This document shows positions 7,049 to 13,706 of a DNA stretch of 35,911 nt, piece by piece. The stretch is taken from the NCBI RefSeq assembly GCF_019219825.1, contig NZ_JAHUXH010000046.1, forward strand, positions 1 through 35,911, read 5' to 3'. The translations under genes were made by a program, and so were the position numbers. Source of the DNA: Streptomyces sp. TRM70350 (lineage in GTDB: Bacteria; Actinomycetota; Actinomycetes; Streptomycetales; Streptomycetaceae). Each line of letters starts with the position of its first letter. The stretch's first letter is position 1. The notes below the pieces were generated by a model that saw nothing but the letters and a program-made list of their open reading frames with translations, did no database searches and was not told where the DNA came from.

Positions 7049-8029
7049 ATGATGAAAATCCATTTTCTCAATGTCGGGCACGGGGACTGCACGATCGTCG
7101 AGTTTCCGTCAGGCCGGTTGATGATGATTGATATCAACAACTCGAAGAGCCTTCCTGAGGCAGACGAAGAAGCGCTGGCGGAAAGCAAGGGCATGTCGCT
7201 ATACGACTTCCGCTACCGTCGCTCGCAGCTGGTTAAGGGCGAGTTTCGAACATGGGAGGACTACTACAAATCTCTCCTGGTCGATCCAGCGGACTATTTC
7301 GCGGAGCATTTTTCAGGCAAGAGAGTCTTCCGCTACATTCAGACCCACCCTGACATGGATCACATGAGTGGCCTGCATCGATTCTTTTGGCAGGACAAGA
7401 TTGGCCTCGAAAACTTCTGGGACGTCGATCATGATAAGCATCTAGAGGAGTCGGATTTTGAACACAGCAAATTTTCGTACCTTGATTGGTTGGTGTACAA
7501 ATGCCTAGGCTCGGGCATGGGACCTGACGACGGCAAGCACAAGGTGCTGAAGAATCTTAGAGGAGCTACGGCGCAATATTGGGCCGACGACGGAATTGAA
7601 GTACTGTCGCCGACGCAAGACCTTATCGATCTCTGCGCCGCGAGTGAGAGCTACAACAACTGCTCCTACGTTATCAAAATGACATATGCAGGTCGTACGG
7701 TTATCCTGCCGGGCGACGCGGAGGCGGCGGCTTGGAAGTCTATCCTCGACAAGCCTGGGGAGGATGCTATTGCGTGCGACATCCTAAAAGCTTCGCATCA
7801 CGGGCGTGAGTCGGGTTACCACGAGGATGCTGTCGATGCCATGTCCCCAGAGGTAGTGATTTGCTCAGTCGGCAAGAAGCCGAGTACTGATGCTTCTGAC
7901 GAATACAAGAGCCACGGTGCCGAGGTTCTCTCGACGCGATACCACGGGACTATCACAGTTACCATCTGGGGTGACGGTGATGTATGGGTAAACAACCATA
8001 AGGGCGAACGTATCTATACGATCGATTGA
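7049..8029 (+). CDS. ComEC-like metallo-beta-lactamase-fold hydrolase 2
   Basis: A 326-residue soluble protein. It begins MMKIHFLNVGHGDCTIVEF, the classic opening of ComEC-type metallo-beta-lactamase domains. Metal motifs are QTHPDMDHMSGL (H100, D102, D104, H105), ILPGDAE (D223) and ASHHGRESG (H250, H251). NNCSYVIKMTY precedes the third motif. The gene is visibly richer in A/T codons than its neighbours, suggesting a different origin or recent transfer. Start ATG 7049 or 7052; no strong ribosome site is seen, and a 36-bp gap separates it from the membrane gene. It shares fold and motif order with the first hydrolase but little sequence, so the two are probably distinct functional subunits and not a recent duplication. 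Confidence 0.85.
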   Translation: MMKIHFLNVGHGDCTIVEFPSGRLMMIDINNSKSLPEADEEALAESKGMSLYDFRYRRSQLVKGEFRTWEDYYKSLLVDPADYFAEHFSGKRVFRYIQTHPDMDHMSGLHRFFWQDKIGLENFWDVDHDKHLEESDFEHSKFSYLDWLVYKCLGSGMGPDDGKHKVLKNLRGATAQYWADDGIEVLSPTQDLIDLCAASESYNNCSYVIKMTYAGRTVILPGDAEAAAWKSILDKPGEDAIACDILKASHHGRESGYHEDAVDAMSPEVVICSVGKKPSTDASDEYKSHGAEVLSTRYHGTITVTIWGDGDVWVNNHKGERIYTID

Positions 8030-8131
8030 GTTGTGACACTGCGCCGCACGACTTAGTCCAGCAATCTCATAGGTCTGCGTCGGCACTGCAGAGGGGTTGC
8101 ACTCTACCGGAAACGGCGCGCGGATGGCATC

Positions 8132-8159
8132 CTACTTCTTCCTGTAAAGGAAGGGGTAG
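8132..8159 (+). promoter_or_regulatory. Hairpin covering the ribosome site of the small XRE gene
   Basis: CTACTTCTTCC (8132-8142) can pair with GGAAGGGGTAG (8149-8159), allowing two G-U pairs. The right arm is the Shine-Dalgarno region of the gene at 8163. It may be an XRE operator on DNA or an RNA structure limiting translation. The 133-bp spacer before the gene holds no coding region. Confidence 0.35.
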
Positions 8160-8162
8160 TGG

Positions 8163-8555
8163 ATGGCGCAGCGGCCGGATGCCACAGCACGGAAGTTTGC
8201 TCGATTTGTGAAAGAAGCAGCCATCAGGAAGGGGTTCGCGGTCGGCTCATCATCAGGGGATGGCAAAGCCAAGCTGGCCGCAGCCTCAGGTATGTCGGAA
8301 GCAGATATATCCAAGATCCTCGCGGGCGACTACGAGGTACCAACTGACTTGCTCAAGCCCCTGGCTACGGCCATTGGCGAGAAGCAGAAAGATCTACTCC
8401 GAGCGGCTGGAATATTGGAGGACAAACCTGCCCAGCAGAGTCCTCCGCTGACCGCACAGCTGGCCGCTCAGCACTTGGGCATCAAGTCGCCGAAGAACGT
8501 CGAGGCTTTCGAGACCATCGTTGCTGCCCTGCTGCAAGCCGAGAAGCACCGCTGA
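8163..8555 (+). CDS. Small XRE-type helix-turn-helix regulator
   Basis: A 130-residue protein. The helix-turn-helix lies at about 35-85, seen as GKAKLAAASGMSEADISKIL and PTDLLKPLATAIGEKQKDLL, with a typical Cro/C1 arrangement. The C-terminal part (about 95-130) is a short helix with KSPKNVEAFETIVAALLQAEKHR at its end. It follows the second MBL gene after 133 bp on the same strand and precedes a terminator. It may control the MBL/membrane module; this is inferred from adjacency and from the dyad just upstream. ATG 8163 follows an AAGGAAGGGG ribosome site. Confidence 0.78.
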   Translation: MAQRPDATARKFARFVKEAAIRKGFAVGSSSGDGKAKLAAASGMSEADISKILAGDYEVPTDLLKPLATAIGEKQKDLLRAAGILEDKPAQQSPPLTAQLAAQHLGIKSPKNVEAFETIVAALLQAEKHR

Positions 8556-8593
8556 CCTGGTGAAGTACCAGCGCAAAGGCTACGATCCACCTC

Positions 8594-8628
8594 GAAGCGC
8601 CCGGCTTCCCCCCGTGGCCGGGCGCTTC
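8594..8628. terminator. 12-bp hairpin terminator
   Basis: GAAGCGCCCGGC (8594-8605) pairs perfectly with GCCGGGCGCTTC (8617-8628). It lies between the converging small XRE gene and the minus-strand HTH gene and can serve both. Confidence 0.85.
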
Positions 8629-8651
8629 TGTGGCGCAAGTACGCCGCCTGC

Positions 8652-9104
8652 CTACCGCGCAACCGGCGCCCTCATCTGTACCCCGGCTCGCTTCAGTGCC
8701 TTCCAGACCGTGCTGCCGCTGATACCGAACTTCTTCCCGATCTGGTTGGTGCTGAGTCCCTGCTCGTAAAGCTCTTTGGCCTGCTCCACCCTGGTCGGTG
8801 TCATCTTGACCACTGGGCGTTTGGCGACACCTGCGCGTTCCAGTTGACGATCCACCGTGTGGCGGTGAACGCCGTACTTACGGGCGAGCGACAGCTCAGT
8901 GGCGCCCCGACGGTACGCCTCAACCAGCTCGGTCACCTCGTCGGCCGACAGCATCCGGCACTCGCGGACTTCTGTTGCTACCGCAGGGTCCGGCATCACC
9001 GGCTCCACCTGCGGGGGCGCCCATCCCCCGCCGTCTTCCACCACCTTGAAGAGTCGCGCCAGGGGCCGACTGGGGTTCGAAAGCGAGTCACGAAGGCGCA
9101 CCAC
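8652..9104 (-). CDS. Double helix-turn-helix protein (resolvase-type HTH)
   Basis: A protein of about 150 residues with two consecutive HTH segments resembling the HTH of Hin-type recombinases: LVEAYRRGATELSLARKYGV followed by HRHTVDRQLERAGV, and ELYEQGLSTNQIGKKFGISG followed by STVWKALKRAGV. No recombinase catalytic domain is present. The region before the HTHs (about 1-48) is Pro-rich and unstructured. The start is uncertain: GTG 9104 falls inside the flanking 93-bp direct repeat and has no ribosome site; GTG 9101 or the ATG of MPDPAVATEV are alternatives. It may be a regulator or a DNA-bending partner of the element. It could also be the C-terminal remnant of a recombinase. Confidence 0.7.
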   Translation of the reverse strand: MVRLRDSLSNPSRPLARLFKVVEDGGGWAPPQVEPVMPDPAVATEVRECRMLSADEVTELVEAYRRGATELSLARKYGVHRHTVDRQLERAGVAKRPVVKMTPTRVEQAKELYEQGLSTNQIGKKFGISGSTVWKALKRAGVQMRAPVAR

Positions 9105-9190
9105 AAAATTGCAGGTCAGCGCACTGAAGGCCTTCCAGGGAACCTCTTTGGAAGGCCTTCAGATGCGCAATGGGAACGCCCTGGGAACAT
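9098..9190. repeat. 93-bp direct repeat, left copy (boundary of the metal island)
   Basis: This stretch aligns without gaps to 19952-20044, with 80 of 93 bases identical by my count. It begins GCACCACAAAATTGCAGGTC and ends CTGGGAACAT. It contains a hairpin (9126-9160: GAAGGCCTTCC / GGAAGGCCTTC) and two TGGGAAC boxes (9171-9177, 9182-9188). At the right copy the same sequence directly follows a tRNA-Arg 3' end, so it looks like the element side of an attachment region. Confidence 0.85.
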
Positions 9191-9207
9191 CCTCGTCGGG
9201 CCGACGG

Positions 9208-10080
9208 TCAGTCGGTGGTGTGGGTGACCGGCAGGCGTTGGGTGAAGGTCTTGCCGCCGTCGCGGGATTCGTAGACGCCGTCCTGGGTTGCGATGAGGAC
9301 TCGGTTGGCGTCGACGGCGGTCAGGGCCTGGGGCTGCCCGCCGGGGACAGTGGCGGTCTTCTTCCACGTGGCGCCGCCGTCGGTGCTGTGGTGCAGCGCG
9401 CCGGTGGGGTCGATGCCGTACAGCCCGTCCGGCTTGGTCCACGAGAGGTAGGCCATCACCGGCTCGGCGCCGCGGCTGAAGCTCTTGCCACCGTTTGTGC
9501 TCTTGGCGATGCCGTTTTGGGTGGTGGCCAGCACGATATCCGGATCGTTGGGGCTGACGGCGATGTCGAGGGCGGCGAGTTCGGCGCGCTCGTCCCAGGT
9601 CTTGCCGTCCTTGCTGACGCGCAGGAGGCCGCCGGTGCTGTCGTAGCCGTAGACGGTGTTGTGGGCGTAGTCCAGGGCGTGGAAGTCGACTTCGCCGCCG
9701 AGGGAGAGGGTCTTCCAGGTCTTGCCTGCGTCGGTGCTCTTGATCAGGCCGCGGTTGGCGTGGTCGCCGCTGCCTTCGGCGGGGTGACCACTGCCGAGGA
9801 ACGTCTTGGGGCCGGCGACGGTGAAGCCCATGTAGTCGGCGGTGTCGCTGACCCGCTGGGAGGAGCCGTCGTCCGCCACGGCGATGACGCCCTGGTGCGT
9901 GGCGACGTACAGCTGCCCGTCCGCGGGGTCGACGCCGAGCCCATGGATATGACTGAGGGCCATTCCCTCGGAAGGAGAAGTCTCCGAGCCTGTGGTGCCG
10001 ACGGAACCGCCTGTGCAGGCGGTCAGAACGGTCGCGAGCAGAGCAGCGGCAGCTGCGGCGGAGCGGGGACGGAGGGCCAT
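9208..10080 (-). CDS. BNR-repeat lipoprotein (F510_1955-type glycosylhydrolase-like)
   Basis: A 290-residue lipoprotein. The signal peptide ends in a lipobox, VLTAC, just after residue 20, followed by a Gly/Ser/Thr linker. The rest is a beta-propeller with repeated Asp-box-like elements: STDAGKTWKTLSL, SKDGKTWDER, STNGGKSFSRG, STDGGATWKKT and SRDGGKTF. The family is annotated as sialidase-like, but no catalytic set is obvious, and in actinobacteria such proteins often accompany copper genes. It is probably exported and anchored on the outer face of the membrane. ATG 10080 is chosen because the lipoprotein signal begins there; the longer upstream extension is not plausible. It is the last gene of a minus-strand operon under a MerR-type promoter. 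Confidence 0.8.
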   Translation of the reverse strand: MALRPRSAAAAAALLATVLTACTGGSVGTTGSETSPSEGMALSHIHGLGVDPADGQLYVATHQGVIAVADDGSSQRVSDTADYMGFTVAGPKTFLGSGHPAEGSGDHANRGLIKSTDAGKTWKTLSLGGEVDFHALDYAHNTVYGYDSTGGLLRVSKDGKTWDERAELAALDIAVSPNDPDIVLATTQNGIAKSTNGGKSFSRGAEPVMAYLSWTKPDGLYGIDPTGALHHSTDGGATWKKTATVPGGQPQALTAVDANRVLIATQDGVYESRDGGKTFTQRLPVTHTTD

Positions 10081-10180
10081 CGGAGTCCTTTGTGACGGTG
10101 CTGGTGTTGAGCGCGGCTGCGCATTGCCGCGTGAAGCCGGGGCCGCCAGGCCGAGGCGGTGCGCATGGGGCCGACGGGTC

Positions 10181-10420
10181 ACGATCTGGTGATATCCGGT
10201 CCCTGGTCGGGAGCGGCAACGGGGGCGGCCTGGCCGGGGCCTGCTCGCGCAGCAGGAGCAGTTCCTCGCGGGCGCGGCGGATCTCCTCGTCGACGCTCTC
10301 CTTGGTGCGCTCGGGCGCCGCTGTGCAGCCGTTGTGGCTGCGCATCGGGCGGATGCAGCACACGTACGTGAGGGCTGCGGCGAGCGCGATCGCGGCGAGG
10401 GGAATCCAGGTGCCGGTCAT
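10181..10420 (-). CDS. Small Cys-containing single-pass membrane protein, 3' end uncertain
   Basis: ATG 10420 overlaps the upstream stop as ATGA. The N-terminus, WIPLAAIALAAALTYVCCI, is a membrane helix followed by RPMRSHNGC, giving three Cys and a His near the membrane face. A charged helix follows (KESVDEEIRRAREELLLLRE). This layout recurs in actinobacterial copper clusters. The frame has no stop where the protein should end; it stays open for over 1 kb, through the lipoprotein gene, to 9116. A one-base shift would end it at TGA 10181-10179. The end given here is approximate, and a frameshift near it is likely. It probably helps handle metal at the membrane. Confidence 0.55.
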
Positions 10421-10641
10421 GCCGGGGAGCCCTTGTGGAGGCCAGTCTTCGTGGTCTGCTCCTCGCGAAGGGCTTCGACCTCCTTGCGTAGCTGCGCCAG
10501 CTCCTGCTCCTGCTCGGCGGTGGGGGCGGTGTGCGGCGGCTGATCGGCATCGGAGCGCCGGGAGCGCCTCATGAACCACATCATCAGCCCCATGCCGACG
10601 GGGCAGGCGAGGGCGGGAAGTACGTACAGCACCTGGTCCAT
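10417..10641 (-). CDS. Small membrane protein of metal clusters (DUF2933-like)
   Basis: A 74-residue protein. A short N-terminal hydrophobic segment reads YVLPALACPVGMGLMMWFM, with Cys, Pro and several Met, as in DUF2933-type proteins found beside copper and mercury genes. A basic stretch (RRSRRSD) and a coiled-coil-like helix (EQEQELAQLRKEVEALREEQ) follow. ATG 10641 has GAGGAG seven bases upstream. It overlaps the next gene by ATGA. A Met/Cys-rich membrane helix suggests copper binding; this is inference. Confidence 0.75.
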   Translation of the reverse strand: MDQVLYVLPALACPVGMGLMMWFMRRSRRSDADQPPHTAPTAEQEQELAQLRKEVEALREEQTTKTGLHKGSPA

Positions 10642-10710
10642 GTCGGGTCTCCTCTGGTTCTGGTCAGCGATCGGACGGCACGGCGGGGGCGATGGCCGGG
10701 ACGGGACAAC

Positions 10711-10741
10711 GCCGGGGTGGCGGTCCGACTCCCGCCCCGGC
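10711..10741 (-). promoter_or_regulatory. Hairpin between the first two genes of the small-protein operon
   Basis: On the minus strand, GCCGGGGCGG pairs with CCACCCCGGC with one mismatch, within the 110-bp gap between the 48-aa Cys protein and the next gene. It could partially terminate or stabilise the transcript. Confidence 0.4.
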
Positions 10742-10751
10742 TCGGTTCGGC

Positions 10752-10898
10752 TCAGCGAACTTTCTCCATGGACAGTCCGCAGCAGCAGGTCGGATTGCGG
10801 TCCCCGCCATGACCCGGCGCCGCGCCCTTGGTCACGGTGATCTCACAGCCGCACTCAGCGTCCGGACAGCGGTACACCTCGCCTTCGACCAATGCCAT
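10752..10898 (-). CDS. 48-residue Cys-rich protein, probable metal binder
   Basis: This gene has 48 codons. It starts at ATG 10898 with GGGAGG eight bases upstream and ends at TGA 10754-10752. The product carries six Cys: YRCPDAECGCEITVT and, near the end, PTCCCGLSMEKVR. The CxxxxCxC and CCC clusters resemble small metallothionein-like or zinc/copper-binding proteins that occur beside actinobacterial metal exporters. It is the first gene after a MerR-type promoter (10937-10968), consistent with metal induction. A soluble metal buffer or chaperone is the most likely role, by inference. Confidence 0.75.
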   Translation of the reverse strand: MALVEGEVYRCPDAECGCEITVTKGAAPGHGGDRNPTCCCGLSMEKVR

Positions 10899-10936
10899 GA
10901 GGTGACCTCCCTTCTCGGTTCGCGCCTACGCCGACG

Positions 10937-10968
10937 ACGCTAGAACCTTCACCCAAGGGCAAGGTCAA
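10937..10968 (-). promoter_or_regulatory. MerR-type promoter/operator of the small-protein operon
   Basis: Reading on the minus strand: TTGACC (10968-10963), a 20-bp spacer, TAGCGT (10942-10937). The spacer contains ACCTT-N11-AAGGT (10945-10965), an overlong-spacer dyad typical of MerR/CueR activators. The same half-sites and spacing occur at 19140-19160 beside the only MerR gene in the window. Transcription would begin about 30 bases before ATG 10898. Confidence 0.75.
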
Positions 10969-11088
10969 GAAAACCGAGGGCGCGGCAGCTGTCCCGGTCA
11001 GAAGGTCGACGTGCCCAGCAGCTACGACTGGCCGGAGGGTAGACCCCGCACCCGGTCCCAGCGCTACCGTGAAAGGGGTGAGACCACC

Positions 11089-11340
11089 ATGTGCGGCTGG
11101 TTGAACGGCATGATGAGCGGGATGGGCGCCTGGATGGCCCTGTGGGGCCTGGTCGGGCTCGTCCTCCTGGCACTCTTCATCGTCGGACTGGTCTGGCTGA
11201 TCCGCTCTCTGACCCGAGATGCGGCGAGCAAGCCCGCCAACGTCGAGACACCGCAGGACATCTTGCGACGTCGCTACGCCGCTGGCGAGATCGACGAGGA
11301 GGAGTACCTGCGCCGACTCTCCGGGGTCTGCCAGAGATGA
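11089..11340 (+). CDS. SHOCT-domain small membrane protein
   Basis: This 83-residue protein begins MCGWLNGMMSGMGAWMALWG, followed by a membrane helix (LVGLVLLALFIVGLVWLIRS) and a C-terminal SHOCT motif, PQDILRRRYAAGEIDEEEY. SHOCT proteins are short, often metal-cluster-associated membrane proteins of unknown mechanism. Start ATG 11089 has AAAGGGG upstream; the longer frame from 11011 lacks support. The Met-rich N-terminus fits copper handling. It is divergent from the small-protein operon, with about 120 bp between its start and the MerR operator. Confidence 0.8.
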   Translation: MCGWLNGMMSGMGAWMALWGLVGLVLLALFIVGLVWLIRSLTRDAASKPANVETPQDILRRRYAAGEIDEEEYLRRLSGVCQR

Positions 11341-11577
11341 TCACCTTCCCCACCCCGGAGTACGGCAGCGTCCTGTGAGACGTCCCGTGAGGTGTCCGGC
11401 CGGGCTGACCGCCAGCCGGGGAAGCGCATCCAGCGAGTGACGTTCGGATTCTGCGCCTGGGCGCGCCTACGGACACCGGCACCAGTCAGCCCCGAGACCA
11501 CGGTTGCAAGAGCGCGCAGTGACGGCTGGCGGACCGCCGGTCGCGTTCCTCATGAGTCTTGACGGCGGTGGCTTAGC

Positions 11578-12009
11578 ATGGCGGGCATGTCGCGACGCGT
11601 GCCGCACGCGCTCCGGGTGTTGTCCGGGGCGCTTTTGGTGTGCGCGCTCGTGCTCTGCCTGTCCGGGCTGGCCCGTCCCGCGATGACCATGCCAGGCCAG
11701 ATGGGGATGACGCCTCCCGCCCTGGCTGGTGAGCGTGCGTCCGGGCAGATGTCGGCCGATGCCGCCGGGCTTGCCGCAGGGCCGATGGCCGAGTCGCCGG
11801 ACCGTAGTGCGCAGTGCCCGATGGCCGAGCAGCGGTGCACCGCTTCGAAGGCCGTCCTCGCCCAGGACGGGCCAGCGGCCCCGGCGCTCACTGCTCTGCC
11901 GCAGCCCATCGCCGCCTGCTCTCCCATGGCGACGATGGCGCAGCCCAACGCGCCCCCTCCGTCGCTGCCCCCTCCTGATCTGCACCGTTTGTGTGTGTCG
12001 CGGACGTGA
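11578..12009 (+). CDS. Secreted or anchored Met/Pro-rich protein (DUF6153-like)
   Basis: A protein of 143 residues, or 140 if ATG 11587 is used. An N-terminal signal or anchor helix reads VLSGALLVCALVLCLSGL. The mature part is Met- and Pro-rich (MTMPGQMGMTPP, MATMAQ) with several Cys (QCPMAEQRC, AACSPM). The ending PPPSLPPPDLHRLCVSRT resembles the conserved end of DUF6153 proteins in actinobacterial copper clusters. An extracytoplasmic copper-binding role is likely. The gene precedes the TauE/SafE-cupredoxin gene by 117 bp. Confidence 0.7.
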   Translation: MAGMSRRVPHALRVLSGALLVCALVLCLSGLARPAMTMPGQMGMTPPALAGERASGQMSADAAGLAAGPMAESPDRSAQCPMAEQRCTASKAVLAQDGPAAPALTALPQPIAACSPMATMAQPNAPPPSLPPPDLHRLCVSRT

Positions 12010-12126
12010 CAGTTCGTGCCCGTGAGTCTTGCCTCGCGGGACGCCGACTTGTCTCACGTCCGCCTCGGCACGCCCACAAGCCATTCCGCATGGCGTGCCG
12101 TCGTACCCGAACAGGAGTCACGACGC

Positions 12127-13317
12127 ATGCCGTCGTCCATCACCTTGCTCATCACCGGTGTCAGCACCGGTCTGCTCGCCGGTGGCACCTCGTGCGCCGC
12201 CGTTCAAGGGGGCCTGTTGGCCGGTGCGGTCACCCGCCGCGCCCCCGCCCCGGCGTCCGCTCCCGCCACTTCCCATGCCTCCAAGCCATCCGCGAAGCGA
12301 CCGTCCACCGCGAGCGGTGCGGGGGCGGCAGCCAGGCGCGGGGCCTCTGCCGCGTCTTTGGAACTCACCGCCAAGAACCTGGCCCCGATCGGCGCGTTCC
12401 TCGCCGGAAAGTTGCTCTCCCACACCCTCCTCGGAGCCCTTCTCGGGGTCTTCGGTGATGCACTGCAGCCCAGCCCTCGTACGCAGGCAGTGCTGCTGCT
12501 GGCCGCTGGGCTGCTCATGGTGCTGTTCGCGCTGGACCTGTTCGGCGTGAAGGCAGTGGCCCGGCTGGTGCCCCGGCCGCCGGCCTCGTTCGGCCGACTG
12601 CTGCGACGCAGCGCCAAAACCGACTCGGTCGCCACCCCGGCCCTGATCGGATTCGCCACCGTACTGGTGCCCTGCGGGGTGACGCTGTCGATGGAGCTGG
12701 TCGCGATCACCTCCGGATCCGCAGTGGCCGGAGCCGCGGTGATGGCCGGGTTCGTGCTCGGCACCGCGCCAGTGTTCGCCGCGCTCGGCTACCTCTTCCG
12801 CCGTGGCAGCCAGGCGCTGTCGGGCCGACTGGCCGCGCTCACCGGTGTGGTGGTGCTGACGGTCGCCGTCTGGACGATGGCCTCCGCTCTGCAGGCCGGC
12901 GGCTGGGTCCCGTTCAACACCCCCGACAAGCAGCAGCCTGCTGCGAGTGGACCGTTCATCGTCGAAGGCGATGAAGGGAGCGGCTCCGGCGGCGGTGGCG
13001 AGACGGCGGGGGCCGATGTCCCGGTCCGTATGGACGCCACCGGGAAGCAGATCGTCACTCTGACTGTGACCGACTTCTACGTCCCCACGCAGTTCACCGC
13101 GAAGGCCGGCGTCCCGACCACGCTGGTGCTGCACGGCAAGGACTCCGGCGGCTGCGCCCGCGCCTTCACCATCCCCGAACTCGGGGTCCAGGAGATCGTC
13201 AAGCGCAACGGCGACACCAAGGTCGACCTGGGGACCCGCAAGCCCGGCACCCTCCGCTTCTCCTGCGCCATGGGGATGCAGACCGGCGCCATCACCTTCC
13301 AGGGAGACACCAAATGA
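12127..13317 (+). CDS. TauE/SafE-like membrane protein with C-terminal cupredoxin-type domain
   Basis: A 396-residue protein. The N-terminal part (about 1-270) has six membrane segments typical of the TauE/SafE/UreH-DsbD-like group. They carry STGLLAGGTSCAAVQGG near the start and the LVPCGVTLSMELV motif in the fourth segment. A Gly/Glu-rich linker (EGDEGSGSGGGGETAG) joins a beta-sandwich domain (about 300-396) with GGCARAFTIPELG and FSCAMGMQTGAI, which offer Cys and Met ligands like a cupredoxin. A Pro/Ala-rich cytosolic loop lies after the first segment. ATG 12127 has AGGAG upstream. It overlaps the HMA gene by ATGA. The fusion suggests a copper relay across the membrane, inferred from domain content. 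Confidence 0.85.
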   Translation: MPSSITLLITGVSTGLLAGGTSCAAVQGGLLAGAVTRRAPAPASAPATSHASKPSAKRPSTASGAGAAARRGASAASLELTAKNLAPIGAFLAGKLLSHTLLGALLGVFGDALQPSPRTQAVLLLAAGLLMVLFALDLFGVKAVARLVPRPPASFGRLLRRSAKTDSVATPALIGFATVLVPCGVTLSMELVAITSGSAVAGAAVMAGFVLGTAPVFAALGYLFRRGSQALSGRLAALTGVVVLTVAVWTMASALQAGGWVPFNTPDKQQPAASGPFIVEGDEGSGSGGGGETAGADVPVRMDATGKQIVTLTVTDFYVPTQFTAKAGVPTTLVLHGKDSGGCARAFTIPELGVQEIVKRNGDTKVDLGTRKPGTLRFSCAMGMQTGAITFQGDTK

Positions 13318-13571
13318 GGCTCTTCAACCGCAAGAAGGACACCGACGTCGGTGAGCAGGTGGTGCTGCTCGTCGAGGGCATGCACTGCTCAAGCTGCGGT
13401 CTGCTCATCGACGACGAGCTGGAAGACATCCCCGGCGTCCGATTCGCTGCCACCGACGTGAAGACCGGACGTACCACGGTCCGCCTGGAGGAAGGCGCTC
13501 ACGTGGACACGGCCGCACTCGTCGCGGCGGTGCAGCAGGCGGGCGACTACACGGCCCGACCGGCCGCCTGA
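13314..13571 (+). CDS. HMA-domain copper chaperone
   Basis: This 85-residue protein has a ferredoxin-like HMA fold. The metal site GMHCSSC lies at about residues 22-28, followed by IDDELEDIPGV and RTTVRLEEGAHVDTAALVAA. It starts within the stop of the upstream TauE-cupredoxin gene (ATGA), so the two are co-translated. It probably ferries Cu(I) in the cytoplasm to the exporter encoded on the other strand. The N-terminal extension MRLFNRKKDTD is basic and may touch the membrane. Confidence 0.85.
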   Translation: MRLFNRKKDTDVGEQVVLLVEGMHCSSCGLLIDDELEDIPGVRFAATDVKTGRTTVRLEEGAHVDTAALVAAVQQAGDYTARPAA

Positions 13572-13610
13572 CCAGAAACCGCCCATGAGAGTGGAGGAGG
13601 AGGTTTCGGC

Positions 13611-13653
13611 GGTGCGGCCCCGGCCGGGAAGTCCTCCCGGCCGGGGCCGCACC
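13611..13653. terminator. Perfect 19-bp GC-rich hairpin
   Basis: The arms 13611-13629 and 13635-13653 pair fully over a 5-base loop. It ends the TauE-cupredoxin/HMA unit. No U-tract follows, which is usual in Streptomyces. Confidence 0.85.
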
Positions 13654-13706
13654 TCGGGGGCCGACCGTGACGTGCGGGGGAAGCCGACAGCGGAGAGGAT
13701 GACACC

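Noticed and set aside
5166..8029. ComEC DNA-uptake system
   Set aside because: Neither hydrolase carries the membrane channel domain, and the membrane protein between them lacks competence-domain features.
9116..10579. 487-residue minus-strand open frame
   Set aside because: It covers the membrane and lipoprotein genes in the wrong frame for most of its length; only the start region (10420 on) is real protein.
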